28,500 nt of DNA from Caldimonas sp. (GTDB taxonomy: Bacteria; Pseudomonadota; Gammaproteobacteria; Burkholderiales; Burkholderiaceae_C): NCBI GenBank assembly GCA_030150305.1, contig JASLGD010000471.1, positions 1 through 28,500 of the forward strand, written 5' to 3'. Positions 7,936 through 16,026 of the stretch are shown in pieces. The translations under genes and the position numbers were made by a program. The notes under the pieces are model-generated. The model saw nothing but the letters and a program-made list of their open reading frames with translations. It searched no databases and had not been told where the DNA came from. Numbering within the stretch: position 1 is the first letter of the stretch; the number at the start of each line of letters is the position of its first letter.

Positions 7936-10146
7936 ATGTTCGCGTTCGACCATCCGCGCGCGGCGCACACCGCGCGCATCCGCACCGCAGCCGTCGCGGC
8001 GCTCGGCGTCGCCGCCGTCGGCGTCGCCCTCGCGCAGGCGCCTGCCGGCCCCGGCGAAGCGGCCGTGCCGCCGAGCGCGGCGGCCGCGTCGGCTCCGGCG
8101 GCGACGCTCGTCGCGGCGACCGAGCTCGCGCCCGTCGAGGTTCGCGGTCACTACCTGAACGCGCTCGCCGACGGCGATGCGGCGAGCGCGGGCAGCGTGA
8201 CGCAGGACCTGATCAAGAACCGCCCGACGCTGCGCCCCGCCGAAGTGCTCGAGTTCGTGCCCGGAGTCATCGTCACGCAGCACAGCGGCGAGGGCAAGGC
8301 GAACCAGTACTTCCTGCGCGGCTTCAACCTCGACCATGGCACCGACTTCGCGACGTGGGTCGACGGCATGCCCGTCAACATGCCGACGCACGCGCACGGT
8401 CAGGGCTACAGCGACCTCAACTGGCTGATCCCCGAGCTCGTCGACCGCATCCGCTACCGCAAGGGGCCGTACGCCGCCGACGACGGCGACTTCTCGTCGG
8501 CGGGATCGGCGCGGATCGCGCTCGTCGACGCGCTGCCGCGCGGCGCGGCGTCGCTCACGCTCGGCGAGGACCGCTACGCGCGCGCGCTCGTCGCGTCGTC
8601 GAGCCCGTTCGAGCGCGGCAGCCTGCTCTACGCGCTCGAAGCGGCGCACGACGACGGCCCGTGGGAGCATCCGGAGCGATTCCATCGCCTCAACGGCGTC
8701 GTGCGCTACGCGTTCGGCGACGACGACCGCCATGCCTCGGTCACGGCGATGGCGTACGGCGCCGGCTGGAACGCCAGCGACCAGATCCCGACGCGCGCGG
8801 TCGCGAGCGGCATCGTCGGCCGCTTCGGTGCGATCGATCCGAGCGACGGCGGAACGACCGCGCGCGCCAGCGTCTCGCTGCAGGCGTCGCGTCGCTACGA
8901 CGACGGCGTCCTGGCGCTCAACGCGTACGCGATCGCGTCGCGCCTCGACCTCTGGTCGAACTTCACGTACTTCCTCGAGCATCCGGTCGACCTCGACCCG
9001 AGCGCGATCGCCGGCGACCAGTTCCGCCAGTCCGAGCGCCGCCTCGTCCTCGGCGGCGGCGTCAGCCGCTCGTGGAGCGTGCCGCTCGGCGGGCGCGCGT
9101 CGACGACGACTCTCGGCGTGCAGCTGCGCCACGATCGCCTCGATCCGGTCGGCCTCTACGCGACGGTCGACCGCGAGCTCGTCGGCGTCACGCAGGAGAG
9201 CCGGGTCCGCGAGACGAGCGTCGCTGTCTACGCCGAGAACGACCTCGAGTGGACGCCGTGGTTGCGCAGCGTCGCCGGCGTGCGCGCCGACCGCTTCTTC
9301 GTCGACCACACGAGCTCGATCGCGGTCAACAGCGGCAGCGCGAGCGCGGCGCTCGTCTCGCCGAAGCTCTCGCTCGTCTTCGGGCCGTGGGCGAGGACCG
9401 AGACGTTCGTGAACTACGGCTTGGGCTACCACAGCAACGACGCGCGCGGCGTCACCGCCAAGGTCAAGCCGAAGGAGTTCGCGACCGATCCGACGAGCCC
9501 CGATGCCGTCGCCGAGCCGTCGCCGCTGCTCGTGCGCTCGAAGGGCGGCGAGCTCGGCCTGCGCAGCGAGCTCGTTCCCGGCGTGCAGGCGTCGCTCGCG
9601 CTCTGGCGCCTTTCGCTCGGCTCGGAGCTCGTCTTCGCGGGCGACGCCGGCGACACCGAGGCGAGCCGGCCGAGCCGCCGCGACGGCATCGAGCTGAGCG
9701 CGCACGCCGTCGCGTCGCGCTGGCTGCTGCTCGACGCCGACCTCGCGCATTCGCGCGCCCGCTTCACGATCGACGATCCGGCGACGCCGGGGCGCTTCAT
9801 CCCCGGATCGGTCGAGGACGTGGTCTCGCTCGGCGCAAGCGTCGTCGACCTCGGGCGCTGGTCGGGGCACGTCCAGCTGCGCTACTTCGGGCCGCGGCCG
9901 CTGATCGAGGACGACTCGGTGCGTTCGTCGTCGACGACGCTGGCGTCGCTGCGCATCGGCTATCGCGCGACGCCGACGGTGCGCATCGCGCTCGACGTCT
10001 TCAACCTCTTCGACCGCAAGGCGAGCGACGTCGAGTACTACTACGCCTCGCGGCTGAAGGGCGAGCCGGCGGCGGGAATCGCCGACGTCCACTTCCATCC
10101 GGTCGAGCCGCGGCGCGTGCGATTGACGATGTCGGCAGCGTTCTAG
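7936..10146 (+). CDS. TonB-dependent outer-membrane receptor
   Basis: The 736-residue protein is an outer-membrane, TonB-energised receptor. After an N-terminal signal region (AALGVAAVGVALAQA) there is an Ala/Pro-rich spacer. A plug domain of about residues 70-210 follows, with PVEVRGHY, RPAEVLEFVPGVIV, NQYFLRGFNLDHGTDFATWVDGMPVNMP and VDRIRYRKGPY. These match the usual receptor plug order. The remainder alternates beta strands and ends with VRLTMSAAF, a C-terminal aromatic residue as expected for barrel assembly. The segment PTHAHGQGYSDLNWLIPEL in the plug marks a particular subgroup whose ligand I cannot name. It follows the His-containing exported protein and ends 29 bases before the convergent lacI-type gene. 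Ligand specificity (metal chelate or other) is unknown. Confidence 0.9.
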   Translation: MFAFDHPRAAHTARIRTAAVAALGVAAVGVALAQAPAGPGEAAVPPSAAAASAPAATLVAATELAPVEVRGHYLNALADGDAASAGSVTQDLIKNRPTLRPAEVLEFVPGVIVTQHSGEGKANQYFLRGFNLDHGTDFATWVDGMPVNMPTHAHGQGYSDLNWLIPELVDRIRYRKGPYAADDGDFSSAGSARIALVDALPRGAASLTLGEDRYARALVASSSPFERGSLLYALEAAHDDGPWEHPERFHRLNGVVRYAFGDDDRHASVTAMAYGAGWNASDQIPTRAVASGIVGRFGAIDPSDGGTTARASVSLQASRRYDDGVLALNAYAIASRLDLWSNFTYFLEHPVDLDPSAIAGDQFRQSERRLVLGGGVSRSWSVPLGGRASTTTLGVQLRHDRLDPVGLYATVDRELVGVTQESRVRETSVAVYAENDLEWTPWLRSVAGVRADRFFVDHTSSIAVNSGSASAALVSPKLSLVFGPWARTETFVNYGLGYHSNDARGVTAKVKPKEFATDPTSPDAVAEPSPLLVRSKGGELGLRSELVPGVQASLALWRLSLGSELVFAGDAGDTEASRPSRRDGIELSAHAVASRWLLLDADLAHSRARFTIDDPATPGRFIPGSVEDVVSLGASVVDLGRWSGHVQLRYFGPRPLIEDDSVRSSSTTLASLRIGYRATPTVRIALDVFNLFDRKASDVEYYYASRLKGEPAAGIADVHFHPVEPRRVRLTMSAAF

Positions 10147-10175
10147 CGACGACGACGGCAGCGTTCGCAGCGACC

Positions 10176-11210
10176 TCAGGCGAGGTTCTCCGCGGTCAGG
10201 ATCTCGACGTGGGGGTTGGTCACCGCCAGCGCGCCGCGCAACCCTTCGCAGGCCGAGCGCAGCACGCGCGCCGCCGTCATCACGGCGTAGTACACGTCCT
10301 GGTGGAGCACGTACGAGAGCGCGTTCGACATCAGCATCGTGCGATGCGTCTCGAGCAGATCGTGGGCGGCGAAGCAGACGCCGTCGTCGTAGCCGAGCTC
10401 GCCGAGCGCGCGGTGCACGCCCCAAGAGCCCGGGCCGACGTTGTAGAGCGCGTCGACGCGGCCGCCGATCGCGGCGGAGTCGAGCGCGCCGCGCGCGAGC
10501 TGGTACGCGTCGTCCTCCGCCTCGGGGACGTCGTTCACGCGCACGAGCTCGGCGTTCGGGAAGCGCTCCTCGAGCACCTGCGCGAAGCCGATCCGGCGGT
10601 CGATCTCGGCTGCGAACCGCGTCGCCGGCGAGAGCAGCGCACAGCGCCCGGAGCGATCGCGCGGCAGCGAGCGGCCGAGGAGCAGGCCCGCGGTGCGGCC
10701 GGCGGCGCGGTTGTCGGCGCCGACGAACGTCTCGCGCATCGAGCCGGGCACGTCGGAGAACAGCGTCACCACGTGGACGCCGCTGCGCACCAGCGCGTTC
10801 ACGGCGAGCTTGACCGGCGGCACGTCGGGCGCGAGCAGCGCGATGCCGTCGAAGTCGCCGAGGCCGCTGAGCTCCGCGGCGAAGTCGGCTGCCTGCGTCG
10901 TCGCCAGGCGATGCGTCACTTGCGTGATGTGCTGGTGGCGAAAGTCGCCCGCGGCCTGCGCGATCACGCGATCGACCATGTCGAAGAAGCCGCGGCGGTT
11001 CGCGGGCAGCACGAACGCGAACCGGTAGTTGGGCGTGAGCCGCGGACGGCCGCGGACCGGAGCGCCGGCGCCGAGCGAGGCGACGGCGTCGCGCACCTTC
11101 TGCACCGTTGCCGGGTTCACTCCGGGGCGGTTGTTGAGCACCCGGTCGACGGTCGCGGTGCTGACTCCCGCCGCCTGTGCGATGTCGGTGATGGTCACCT
11201 TGGCCGCCAT
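10176..11210 (-). CDS. LacI-family transcriptional regulator
   Basis: The 344-residue protein has an N-terminal LacI helix-turn-helix (VTITDIAQAAGVSTATVDRVLNNRPGV, about residues 5-31). Its hinge and sugar-binding-like core follow the periplasmic-binding-protein fold, for example FVLPANRRGFFDMV and FDGIALLAPDVPP. It is divergent from the ABC/DhaLK operon and is the probable local repressor, released by the imported compound or a derivative. Its start codon abuts an 11-bp element repeated in inverted form at the operon promoter, so autoregulation is likely. ATG at 11210 is used; no ribosome binding site is evident upstream, so a leaderless or weakly translated message is possible. GTG at 11198 is an alternative. 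Confidence 0.88.
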   Translation of the reverse strand: MAAKVTITDIAQAAGVSTATVDRVLNNRPGVNPATVQKVRDAVASLGAGAPVRGRPRLTPNYRFAFVLPANRRGFFDMVDRVIAQAAGDFRHQHITQVTHRLATTQAADFAAELSGLGDFDGIALLAPDVPPVKLAVNALVRSGVHVVTLFSDVPGSMRETFVGADNRAAGRTAGLLLGRSLPRDRSGRCALLSPATRFAAEIDRRIGFAQVLEERFPNAELVRVNDVPEAEDDAYQLARGALDSAAIGGRVDALYNVGPGSWGVHRALGELGYDDGVCFAAHDLLETHRTMLMSNALSYVLHQDVYYAVMTAARVLRSACEGLRGALAVTNPHVEILTAENLA

Positions 11211-11219
11211 AAATCAATC
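11209..11219. promoter_or_regulatory. Left operator-like inverted repeat at the lacI start
   Basis: ATAAATCAATC overlaps the lacI start codon. Its exact reverse complement, GATTGATTTAT, is found at 11293-11303. The centres are 84 bp apart, which is eight turns of B-DNA at 10.5 bp per turn. A near-palindromic AACCGGTC follows at 11222-11229. An operator role is inferred. Confidence 0.45.
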
Positions 11220-11290
11220 GTAACCGGTCGGTCGCCTCGCGGCGGCCAAGCGAAGACCGCCGAGGTCGATCCGCTGAGGGTTTCCACTCG

Positions 11291-11318
11291 TTGATTGATT
11301 TATTTGCGCAAATACCAT
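11291..11318 (+). promoter_or_regulatory. Promoter and LacI-type operator of the ABC/DhaLK operon
   Basis: A possible sigma-70 promoter has TTGATT at 11291-11296, a 16-bp spacer and TACCAT at 11313-11318. The perfect 14-bp palindrome TATTTGCGCAAATA (11301-11314) lies mostly in the spacer, with a CG centre typical of LacI-family operators. Bound repressor would therefore block RNA polymerase. This AT-rich patch stands out in very GC-rich DNA. Confidence 0.6.
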
Positions 11319-11432
11319 CAACCGCAGGCCGATCGTCTCGGACGCTGTCCCCGACAGCCCAAGGCGACTACGACTCGTCGCGGGATGCATCGGCCCGTCC
11401 TGCTCCTGCAAGCGACATCCAAGGAGACGCAG

Positions 11433-12758
11433 ATGAGGCATTGGAAAGCGAGCGCCTGGGCGCTGGCGGCAACCCTTGGCCTGTGTTCGGCCGCGCACGC
11501 GCAGCAAAAGCAGATCACGCTCTGCTGGGCGGCGTGGGATCCGGCCAACGCGCTGGTCGAGCTGTCGAAGGACTTCACCGCCAAGACCGGCGTGCAGATG
11601 AAGTTCGAGTTCGTGCCGTGGCCGAACTTCGCGGACCGCATGCTCAACGAGCTCAACTCGAAGGGGAAGCTCTGCGACCTCATGATCGGCGACAGCCAGT
11701 GGATCGGGGGCGCGGCCGAAAGCGGCCACTACGTGAAGCTCAACGATTTCTTCGCCAAGGAAGGAATCAAGATGAGCGACTTCATGCCGGCGACGGTGCT
11801 CGGCTACTCCGAATGGCCGAAGAACACGCCGAACTACTGGGCGCTGCCGGCGATGGGCGACGCGGTCGGCTGGACGTACCGGCGCGACTGGTTCGAGCGC
11901 GCCGACATCAAGGCCGAGTTCAAGGCGAAGCACAAGCGCGACCTCGCACCGCCGAAGACGTGGGACGAGTTCAAGCAGGTCGCCGAGTTCTTCCAGGGCA
12001 GGAAGATCGACGGCAAGACCGTCTACGGCGCGTACCTCTTCACCGAGCGCGGCTCCGAGGGCATCACGATGGGCGTCACCAACGTGATGTACCCCTACGG
12101 CTTTCGCTACGAAGCCGAAGGCAAGCCCTACTCGATGGACGGCGTCGTCAACTCGCCCGACGCGGTCAAGGGCCTCGAGTTCTACAAGGCGCTCTACAAG
12201 TGCTGCACGCCGCCGGGCCTGACGAACGCGTACATGCAGGAAGGCCTCGACGCGTTCAAGTCGGGCCAGGTCGCGATGATGATGAACTGGTTCGCCTTCT
12301 TCCCGGGCCTCTACAAGGACCCGAACGTCGGCGGCGACAAGATCGGCTTCTTCGTCAATCCGTCGGCCAAGGGCAAGGGCGTCCAGCTCGGCGGCCAGGG
12401 CATTTCGGTCGTCGCCTACTCGCCGAACCGCAACGAGGCGCTCCAGTACATCAAGTGGTTCGCGTCGCCCGAGGTGCAGAAGAAGTGGTGGGCGCTCGGC
12501 GGCTATTCGTGCCACAAGGCGGTGCTGCAGGACCCCGGCTTCGTGAAGAGCGCGCCGTTCGCCAAGGAGTTCCTCGACTCGATGAACATGGTCATCGACT
12601 TCTGGGCCGAGCCGTCGTACGCGCAGCTGCTGCTCGCGATGCAGAAGCGCACGCACGACTACGTCGTCGCCGACAAGGGGACGGCCAAGGAAGCGCTCGA
12701 CGCGCTGATCGTCGACTGGAAGAAGGTCTTCAAGGACGACGGCAAGATCAAGCCCTGA
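11433..12758 (+). CDS. ABC transporter extracellular solute-binding protein (family 1)
   Basis: This 441-residue periplasmic protein would capture the substrate for the transporter encoded downstream. It has a signal peptide with cleavage likely after AHA (WALAATLGLCSAAHA-QQ). The family-1 fold is seen in ITLCWAAWDPANALVELSKDF, an early EFVPWPNF, and central YEAEGKPYSMDGVVNSPDAVKGLEFYKALY. The mature part has five Cys, including an adjacent pair in YKCCTPPG, more than is usual for this class. ATG at 11433 is chosen because AAGGAG lies at 11421-11426 and the signal peptide begins there; an in-frame upstream extension is not protein-like. First gene of the operon. The substrate is not readable from sequence; from the neighbours a small polyol or short ketose is most likely. 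Confidence 0.9.
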   Translation: MRHWKASAWALAATLGLCSAAHAQQKQITLCWAAWDPANALVELSKDFTAKTGVQMKFEFVPWPNFADRMLNELNSKGKLCDLMIGDSQWIGGAAESGHYVKLNDFFAKEGIKMSDFMPATVLGYSEWPKNTPNYWALPAMGDAVGWTYRRDWFERADIKAEFKAKHKRDLAPPKTWDEFKQVAEFFQGRKIDGKTVYGAYLFTERGSEGITMGVTNVMYPYGFRYEAEGKPYSMDGVVNSPDAVKGLEFYKALYKCCTPPGLTNAYMQEGLDAFKSGQVAMMMNWFAFFPGLYKDPNVGGDKIGFFVNPSAKGKGVQLGGQGISVVAYSPNRNEALQYIKWFASPEVQKKWWALGGYSCHKAVLQDPGFVKSAPFAKEFLDSMNMVIDFWAEPSYAQLLLAMQKRTHDYVVADKGTAKEALDALIVDWKKVFKDDGKIKP

Positions 12759-12783
12759 GCCGCGGGCCGGTCGAGCGGCGGCG

Positions 12784-13740
12784 ATGAAGAGCATGACCAG
12801 CGGTGCGATCGCGCATGCCGCGGCGCTCACCCCCGCGCCCGTCGCGGAGCGCGTGCGCGGCCTCTCGGATCGCACGCTGGCGTGGCTCTTCATCGCGCCG
12901 ACGATGGTGCTGCTGCTCGCGATCAACATCTTTCCGCTGATCTGGACGATCCGGCTCTCGTTCACCAACTACCGCGCGAACCGGCCGAACGCGCCGCTGC
13001 TCTCGGTCGGCATCGATCACTACGTCTCGATCCTGAACGACCCCGACGTCTGGGCCGCGATGCAGGCCACTGCGCACTTCGTGCTGTGGACGCTGCTGCT
13101 GCAGACGACGATCGGCTTCGCGCTCGCGTGGCTGATCGACCGGCGCTTTCGCAGCCACGGCTTCTGGACCACCGTGATCCTGATCCCGATGATGCTGTCG
13201 CCTGCGGTGGTCGGGAACTTCTGGGCGTTCCTCTACCAGCCGCAGATCGGGCTGTGGAACTACGCCGTCGCCTATCTGAGCGGCGTGCCGCCGAGCTCGT
13301 TCGAGATGATCGGCTCGGTACGGCTGGCCCCCTGGGCGATCGTCATCGTCGACACCTGGATGTGGACGCCCTACGTGATGCTGATCTGCCTCGCCGGGCT
13401 GCGCTCGATCCCGAACCACATCTACGAGGCCGCCGAGGTCGACCGCGCTTCGCCGTGGCGCCAGTTCTGGTCGATCACGCTGCCGATGGCGATGCCGTTC
13501 GTGATGCTCGCGGTGCTCTTTCGCGGCATCGAGAACTTCAAGATGTTCGACATGGTCAACCTGCTCACTTCCGGCGGGCCGGGCTCGACCACCGAGCTGG
13601 CGTCGATCACCCTGAAGCGCGAGGCGTTCGAGAAGTGGCGAACCGGCTACTCGTCGGCGTTCGCGATCATCCTGTTCGTGACGGTGTTCGGCCTCGCCAA
13701 CATCTACGTCAAGGCGCTCAACCGCGTCCGCAGCCGCTGA
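12784..13740 (+). CDS. ABC transporter permease (MalF/UgpA type)
   Basis: This 318-residue inner-membrane protein has about six helices, beginning with LAWLFIAPTMVLLLAINIFPLIW (about residues 35-57). A cytoplasmic EAA loop (EAAEVDRASPWRQFWSI) is the contact site for the ATPase. The sequence after it (TLPMAMPFVMLAVLFRGIENFKMFDMV) matches carbohydrate-uptake permeases of the sn-glycerol-3-phosphate, maltose and polyol groups. It starts 25 bases after the binding-protein gene and is followed 10 bases later by the second permease, so it is in the same operon. It should form the heterodimeric channel with the next gene product. Confidence 0.9.
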   Translation: MKSMTSGAIAHAAALTPAPVAERVRGLSDRTLAWLFIAPTMVLLLAINIFPLIWTIRLSFTNYRANRPNAPLLSVGIDHYVSILNDPDVWAAMQATAHFVLWTLLLQTTIGFALAWLIDRRFRSHGFWTTVILIPMMLSPAVVGNFWAFLYQPQIGLWNYAVAYLSGVPPSSFEMIGSVRLAPWAIVIVDTWMWTPYVMLICLAGLRSIPNHIYEAAEVDRASPWRQFWSITLPMAMPFVMLAVLFRGIENFKMFDMVNLLTSGGPGSTTELASITLKREAFEKWRTGYSSAFAIILFVTVFGLANIYVKALNRVRSR

Positions 13741-13750
13741 CGAGGCCCGC

Positions 13751-14707
13751 ATGCGCAAGCACATCCGTCACGCGCACTCGGTCGTCGAGCCGACCGCGGC
13801 GACGCGCGGCATCGCCGGCACGGTCGTCGTGCTGTACGCGCTGCTCACGATGCTGCCGCTGGCGTGGATCTTCCTGACCGCGTTCAAGAGCGGGCCCGAC
13901 TCGATCGCGTACCCGCCGAAGGTCGTCTTCACGCCGTCGGCCGAGGGCTTCTGCAACCTGTTCACGACGCGCACGCGCCAGACGCCCGAGTACATCGCGA
14001 CGCTGCCGCCGCCGGCGACGGTGTGCGACCGCGTCAGCCGGGCCAACCACATGGTCGTCGCCGGCGCGTCGAATTACGTGCCGCGCTTCGTCAACTCGCT
14101 GATCATCGCCTTCGGCTCGACGGCACTCTCGGTGCTGCTCGGCGTGACGGCCGCGTACGCGTTCTCGCGCTTTCGCGTGCCGCTGAAGGACGACCTGCTG
14201 TTCTTCATCCTGTCGACGCGGATGATGCCGCCGATCGCGGTGGCGATCCCGATCTACCTGATGTACCGCGAGCTCGGCCTCTCGGACACCCGGGTCGGGA
14301 TGATCCTCCTCTACACCGCGGTCAACGTCTCGCTCGCGGTCTGGCTGCTGAAGGGCTTCATCGACGAGATCCCGCGCGAGTACGAGGAAGCCGCGCTCGT
14401 CGACGGCTACACGCGCCTGCAGGCGTTCGTCAAGGTCGTGCTGCCGCAGTGCGTCACCGGCATCGTCGCGACCGCGATCTTCTGCCTGATCTTCGCCTGG
14501 AACGAGTACGCGTTCGCGGTCCTGCTGACGTCGGGCGAGGCGCAGACGGCACCGCCCTTCATCCCGATCATCATCGGCGAGGGCGGCCAGGACTGGCCGG
14601 CGGTCGCCGCGGGCACTGCCCTCTTCCTGCTGCCGATCCTCGTCTTCACGGTGCTGATGCGGCGGCACCTGCTGCGCGGCATCACGTTCGGCGCGGTGCG
14701 CAAATGA
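13751..14707 (+). CDS. ABC transporter permease (MalG/UgpE type)
   Basis: The second permease has 318 residues. The first helix is at about residues 22-44 (AGTVVVLYALLTMLPLAWIF). A long predicted periplasmic loop follows (about 46-112) that contains two cysteines, Cys68 and Cys92, which could form a disulfide. The EAA loop is EYEEAALVDGYTRLQAFVKVV, and the helices after it include FCLIFAWNEYAFAVLL, a segment typical of polyol and sugar MalG-like permeases. The C-terminus ends at a TGA that overlaps the next gene as ATGA, implying translational coupling to the small membrane protein. It pairs with the upstream permease. Confidence 0.9.
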   Translation: MRKHIRHAHSVVEPTAATRGIAGTVVVLYALLTMLPLAWIFLTAFKSGPDSIAYPPKVVFTPSAEGFCNLFTTRTRQTPEYIATLPPPATVCDRVSRANHMVVAGASNYVPRFVNSLIIAFGSTALSVLLGVTAAYAFSRFRVPLKDDLLFFILSTRMMPPIAVAIPIYLMYRELGLSDTRVGMILLYTAVNVSLAVWLLKGFIDEIPREYEEAALVDGYTRLQAFVKVVLPQCVTGIVATAIFCLIFAWNEYAFAVLLTSGEAQTAPPFIPIIIGEGGQDWPAVAAGTALFLLPILVFTVLMRRHLLRGITFGAVRK

Positions 14708-14880
14708 GGCGGCTCCGCTGGCTCAGACGCGGGCCGCTCGAGACCTTCGCCACCGTGCTGATCGGCTGCGGCGTCGCGATGCTGCTGCAGCCGTGGTCGA
14801 TGGCGCTCTACGGCTGGTCGTTCGCGACCACGCTCGCCGGCACGGTCATGTTCATGGTCGTCACCAAGCTGCCGGACTAG
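14704..14880 (+). CDS. 58-residue two-helix membrane protein of the transporter operon
   Basis: The gene is short but well supported: its ATG overlaps the permease stop codon by four bases (ATGA), and it is followed 24 bases later by the first ATPase gene. The product begins MRRLRWLRRGPLET, an Arg-rich start that would stay in the cytoplasm. It has two hydrophobic segments, TFATVLIGCGVAMLLQP (about 14-30) and ALYGWSFATTLAGTVMFMVV (about 34-53), so a helical hairpin in the inner membrane is predicted. I do not recognise a named family. The position resembles that of the small DUF2160-type protein in the Rhizobium glycerol ABC transporter (GlpSTPQUV), but it is shorter. An accessory subunit of this transporter is the likely role. 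Confidence 0.75.
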   Translation: MRRLRWLRRGPLETFATVLIGCGVAMLLQPWSMALYGWSFATTLAGTVMFMVVTKLPD

Positions 14881-14904
14881 GCCGGGTGACGGCAAGGGAG
14901 TGCG

Positions 14905-16026
14905 ATGGCCGAGATCCGCATCGAGCAGCTGCACAAGTCGTTCGCCGACGTGACCGCGGTGCGCGACTCGACCTTCACGGTCGACGACGGCATGTTCTGC
15001 TGCCTGCTCGGTCCGTCGGGCTGCGGCAAGACGACGACGCTGCGGATGATCGCCGGCCTCGAGCTGCCGACCTCGGGGCGCCTGCTCCTCGGCGAGCGCG
15101 ACGTCACGTTCCAGCGCGCGCGCGAGCGCGACATCGCCTTCGTGTTCCAGCTCTTCGCGCTCTATCCGCACATGAACGTGCGCGCGAACATCGCCTTCCC
15201 GCTCAAGTGCCAGGGCGTGCCGGCGAAGGAAGCAGCCGCGCGCGTCGCCGAAGCGGCGGCGATCCTGCGCATCGAGCACCTGCTCGACCGCGCGGTCGCC
15301 GGCCTCGCCAGCGGCGACCGTCAGCGCGTCGCGCTCGGCCGCGCGATCGTGCGAAAGCCGCAGGCGTTCCTGATGGACGAGCCGCTCGGCACGCTCGACG
15401 CCGAGATGCGCGACCTGATGTGCGTCGAGCTGCGCCGACTCCACGACCGCCTGCACGCGACGACCGTCTTCGTCACCCACGACCAGAGCGAGGCGATGAG
15501 CCTCGCCGACCGCATCGTCGTCATGGACCGCGGCGAGATCCTGCAGGTCGACGACCCCGACGGCATCTACCACTTCCCGAGCTGCCTGTTCGTCGCCGGC
15601 TTCATCGGCAGGCCGGCGATGAACCTGCTGAAGGCGGACCACGGCGTTCGCGCCGGCGTCGCGTCGGTCTCGCTCGGCGGCCAGCCGGTCGACGTGCCGA
15701 GCGTCGACGAGGCGGCGCAAGACGTCGTCGTCGGCGTTCGACCCGAGCACGTCCGCCTCGTCGGCGCAGGCGACGGCGCGCTGCCGGCGCGCGTCGCGCA
15801 CGCCGAGTACCTCGGCTCGCACTGGGTCGCCGAGCTCGAGACGCCGGCCGGCCCCGTCAAGGCGCTGGTCGACAAGGCGCTCCGCCCCGCCGACGGCGAT
15901 CGCGCCGGCATCGCATTCGCCACCGAGCGCGTCGTCCTGTTCGACGCCGGCAGCGAGCGGCTGCTCGCGAGCGAGACGACGCGCGCACGGCGCGAGAGGA
16001 GACGGCATGTCCGCCATCACGCTTGA
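14905..16026 (+). CDS. ABC transporter ATPase with altered signature motif
   Basis: This 373-residue protein is a MalK/UgpC-like nucleotide-binding subunit. Walker A is GPSGCGKTT (about residues 36-44), the Q-loop is FVFQLFALYP, Walker B is FLMDEPLGTLD, and the switch His is in VTHDQSEA. The signature that normally reads LSGGQ is LASGD here (Leu134 to Asp138), followed by RQRVALGRA, so it is degenerate although the rest of the domain looks intact. The C-terminal region has MalK-type regulatory/TOBE features (VVVGVRPEHVRLVG). The last 20 bases overlap the next ATPase gene. With that partner it probably makes a heterodimer with one normal and one altered ATP site. The first Met of the frame follows a fair site (AAGGGAG, 14892-14898). 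Confidence 0.92.
   Translation: MAEIRIEQLHKSFADVTAVRDSTFTVDDGMFCCLLGPSGCGKTTTLRMIAGLELPTSGRLLLGERDVTFQRARERDIAFVFQLFALYPHMNVRANIAFPLKCQGVPAKEAAARVAEAAAILRIEHLLDRAVAGLASGDRQRVALGRAIVRKPQAFLMDEPLGTLDAEMRDLMCVELRRLHDRLHATTVFVTHDQSEAMSLADRIVVMDRGEILQVDDPDGIYHFPSCLFVAGFIGRPAMNLLKADHGVRAGVASVSLGGQPVDVPSVDEAAQDVVVGVRPEHVRLVGAGDGALPARVAHAEYLGSHWVAELETPAGPVKALVDKALRPADGDRAGIAFATERVVLFDAGSERLLASETTRARRERRRHVRHHA

Noticed and set aside
7267..11217. Long minus-strand open frame over the receptor region
   Set aside because: Antisense to the receptor, low-complexity Arg/Ala sequence, no motifs. Only the lacI frame is protein-like.
7881..11294. Long plus-strand open frame of over 1000 residues overlapping the TonB receptor and lacI
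   Set aside because: Arg-rich, no recognisable motif, different frame from the receptor; shadow of genuine genes.
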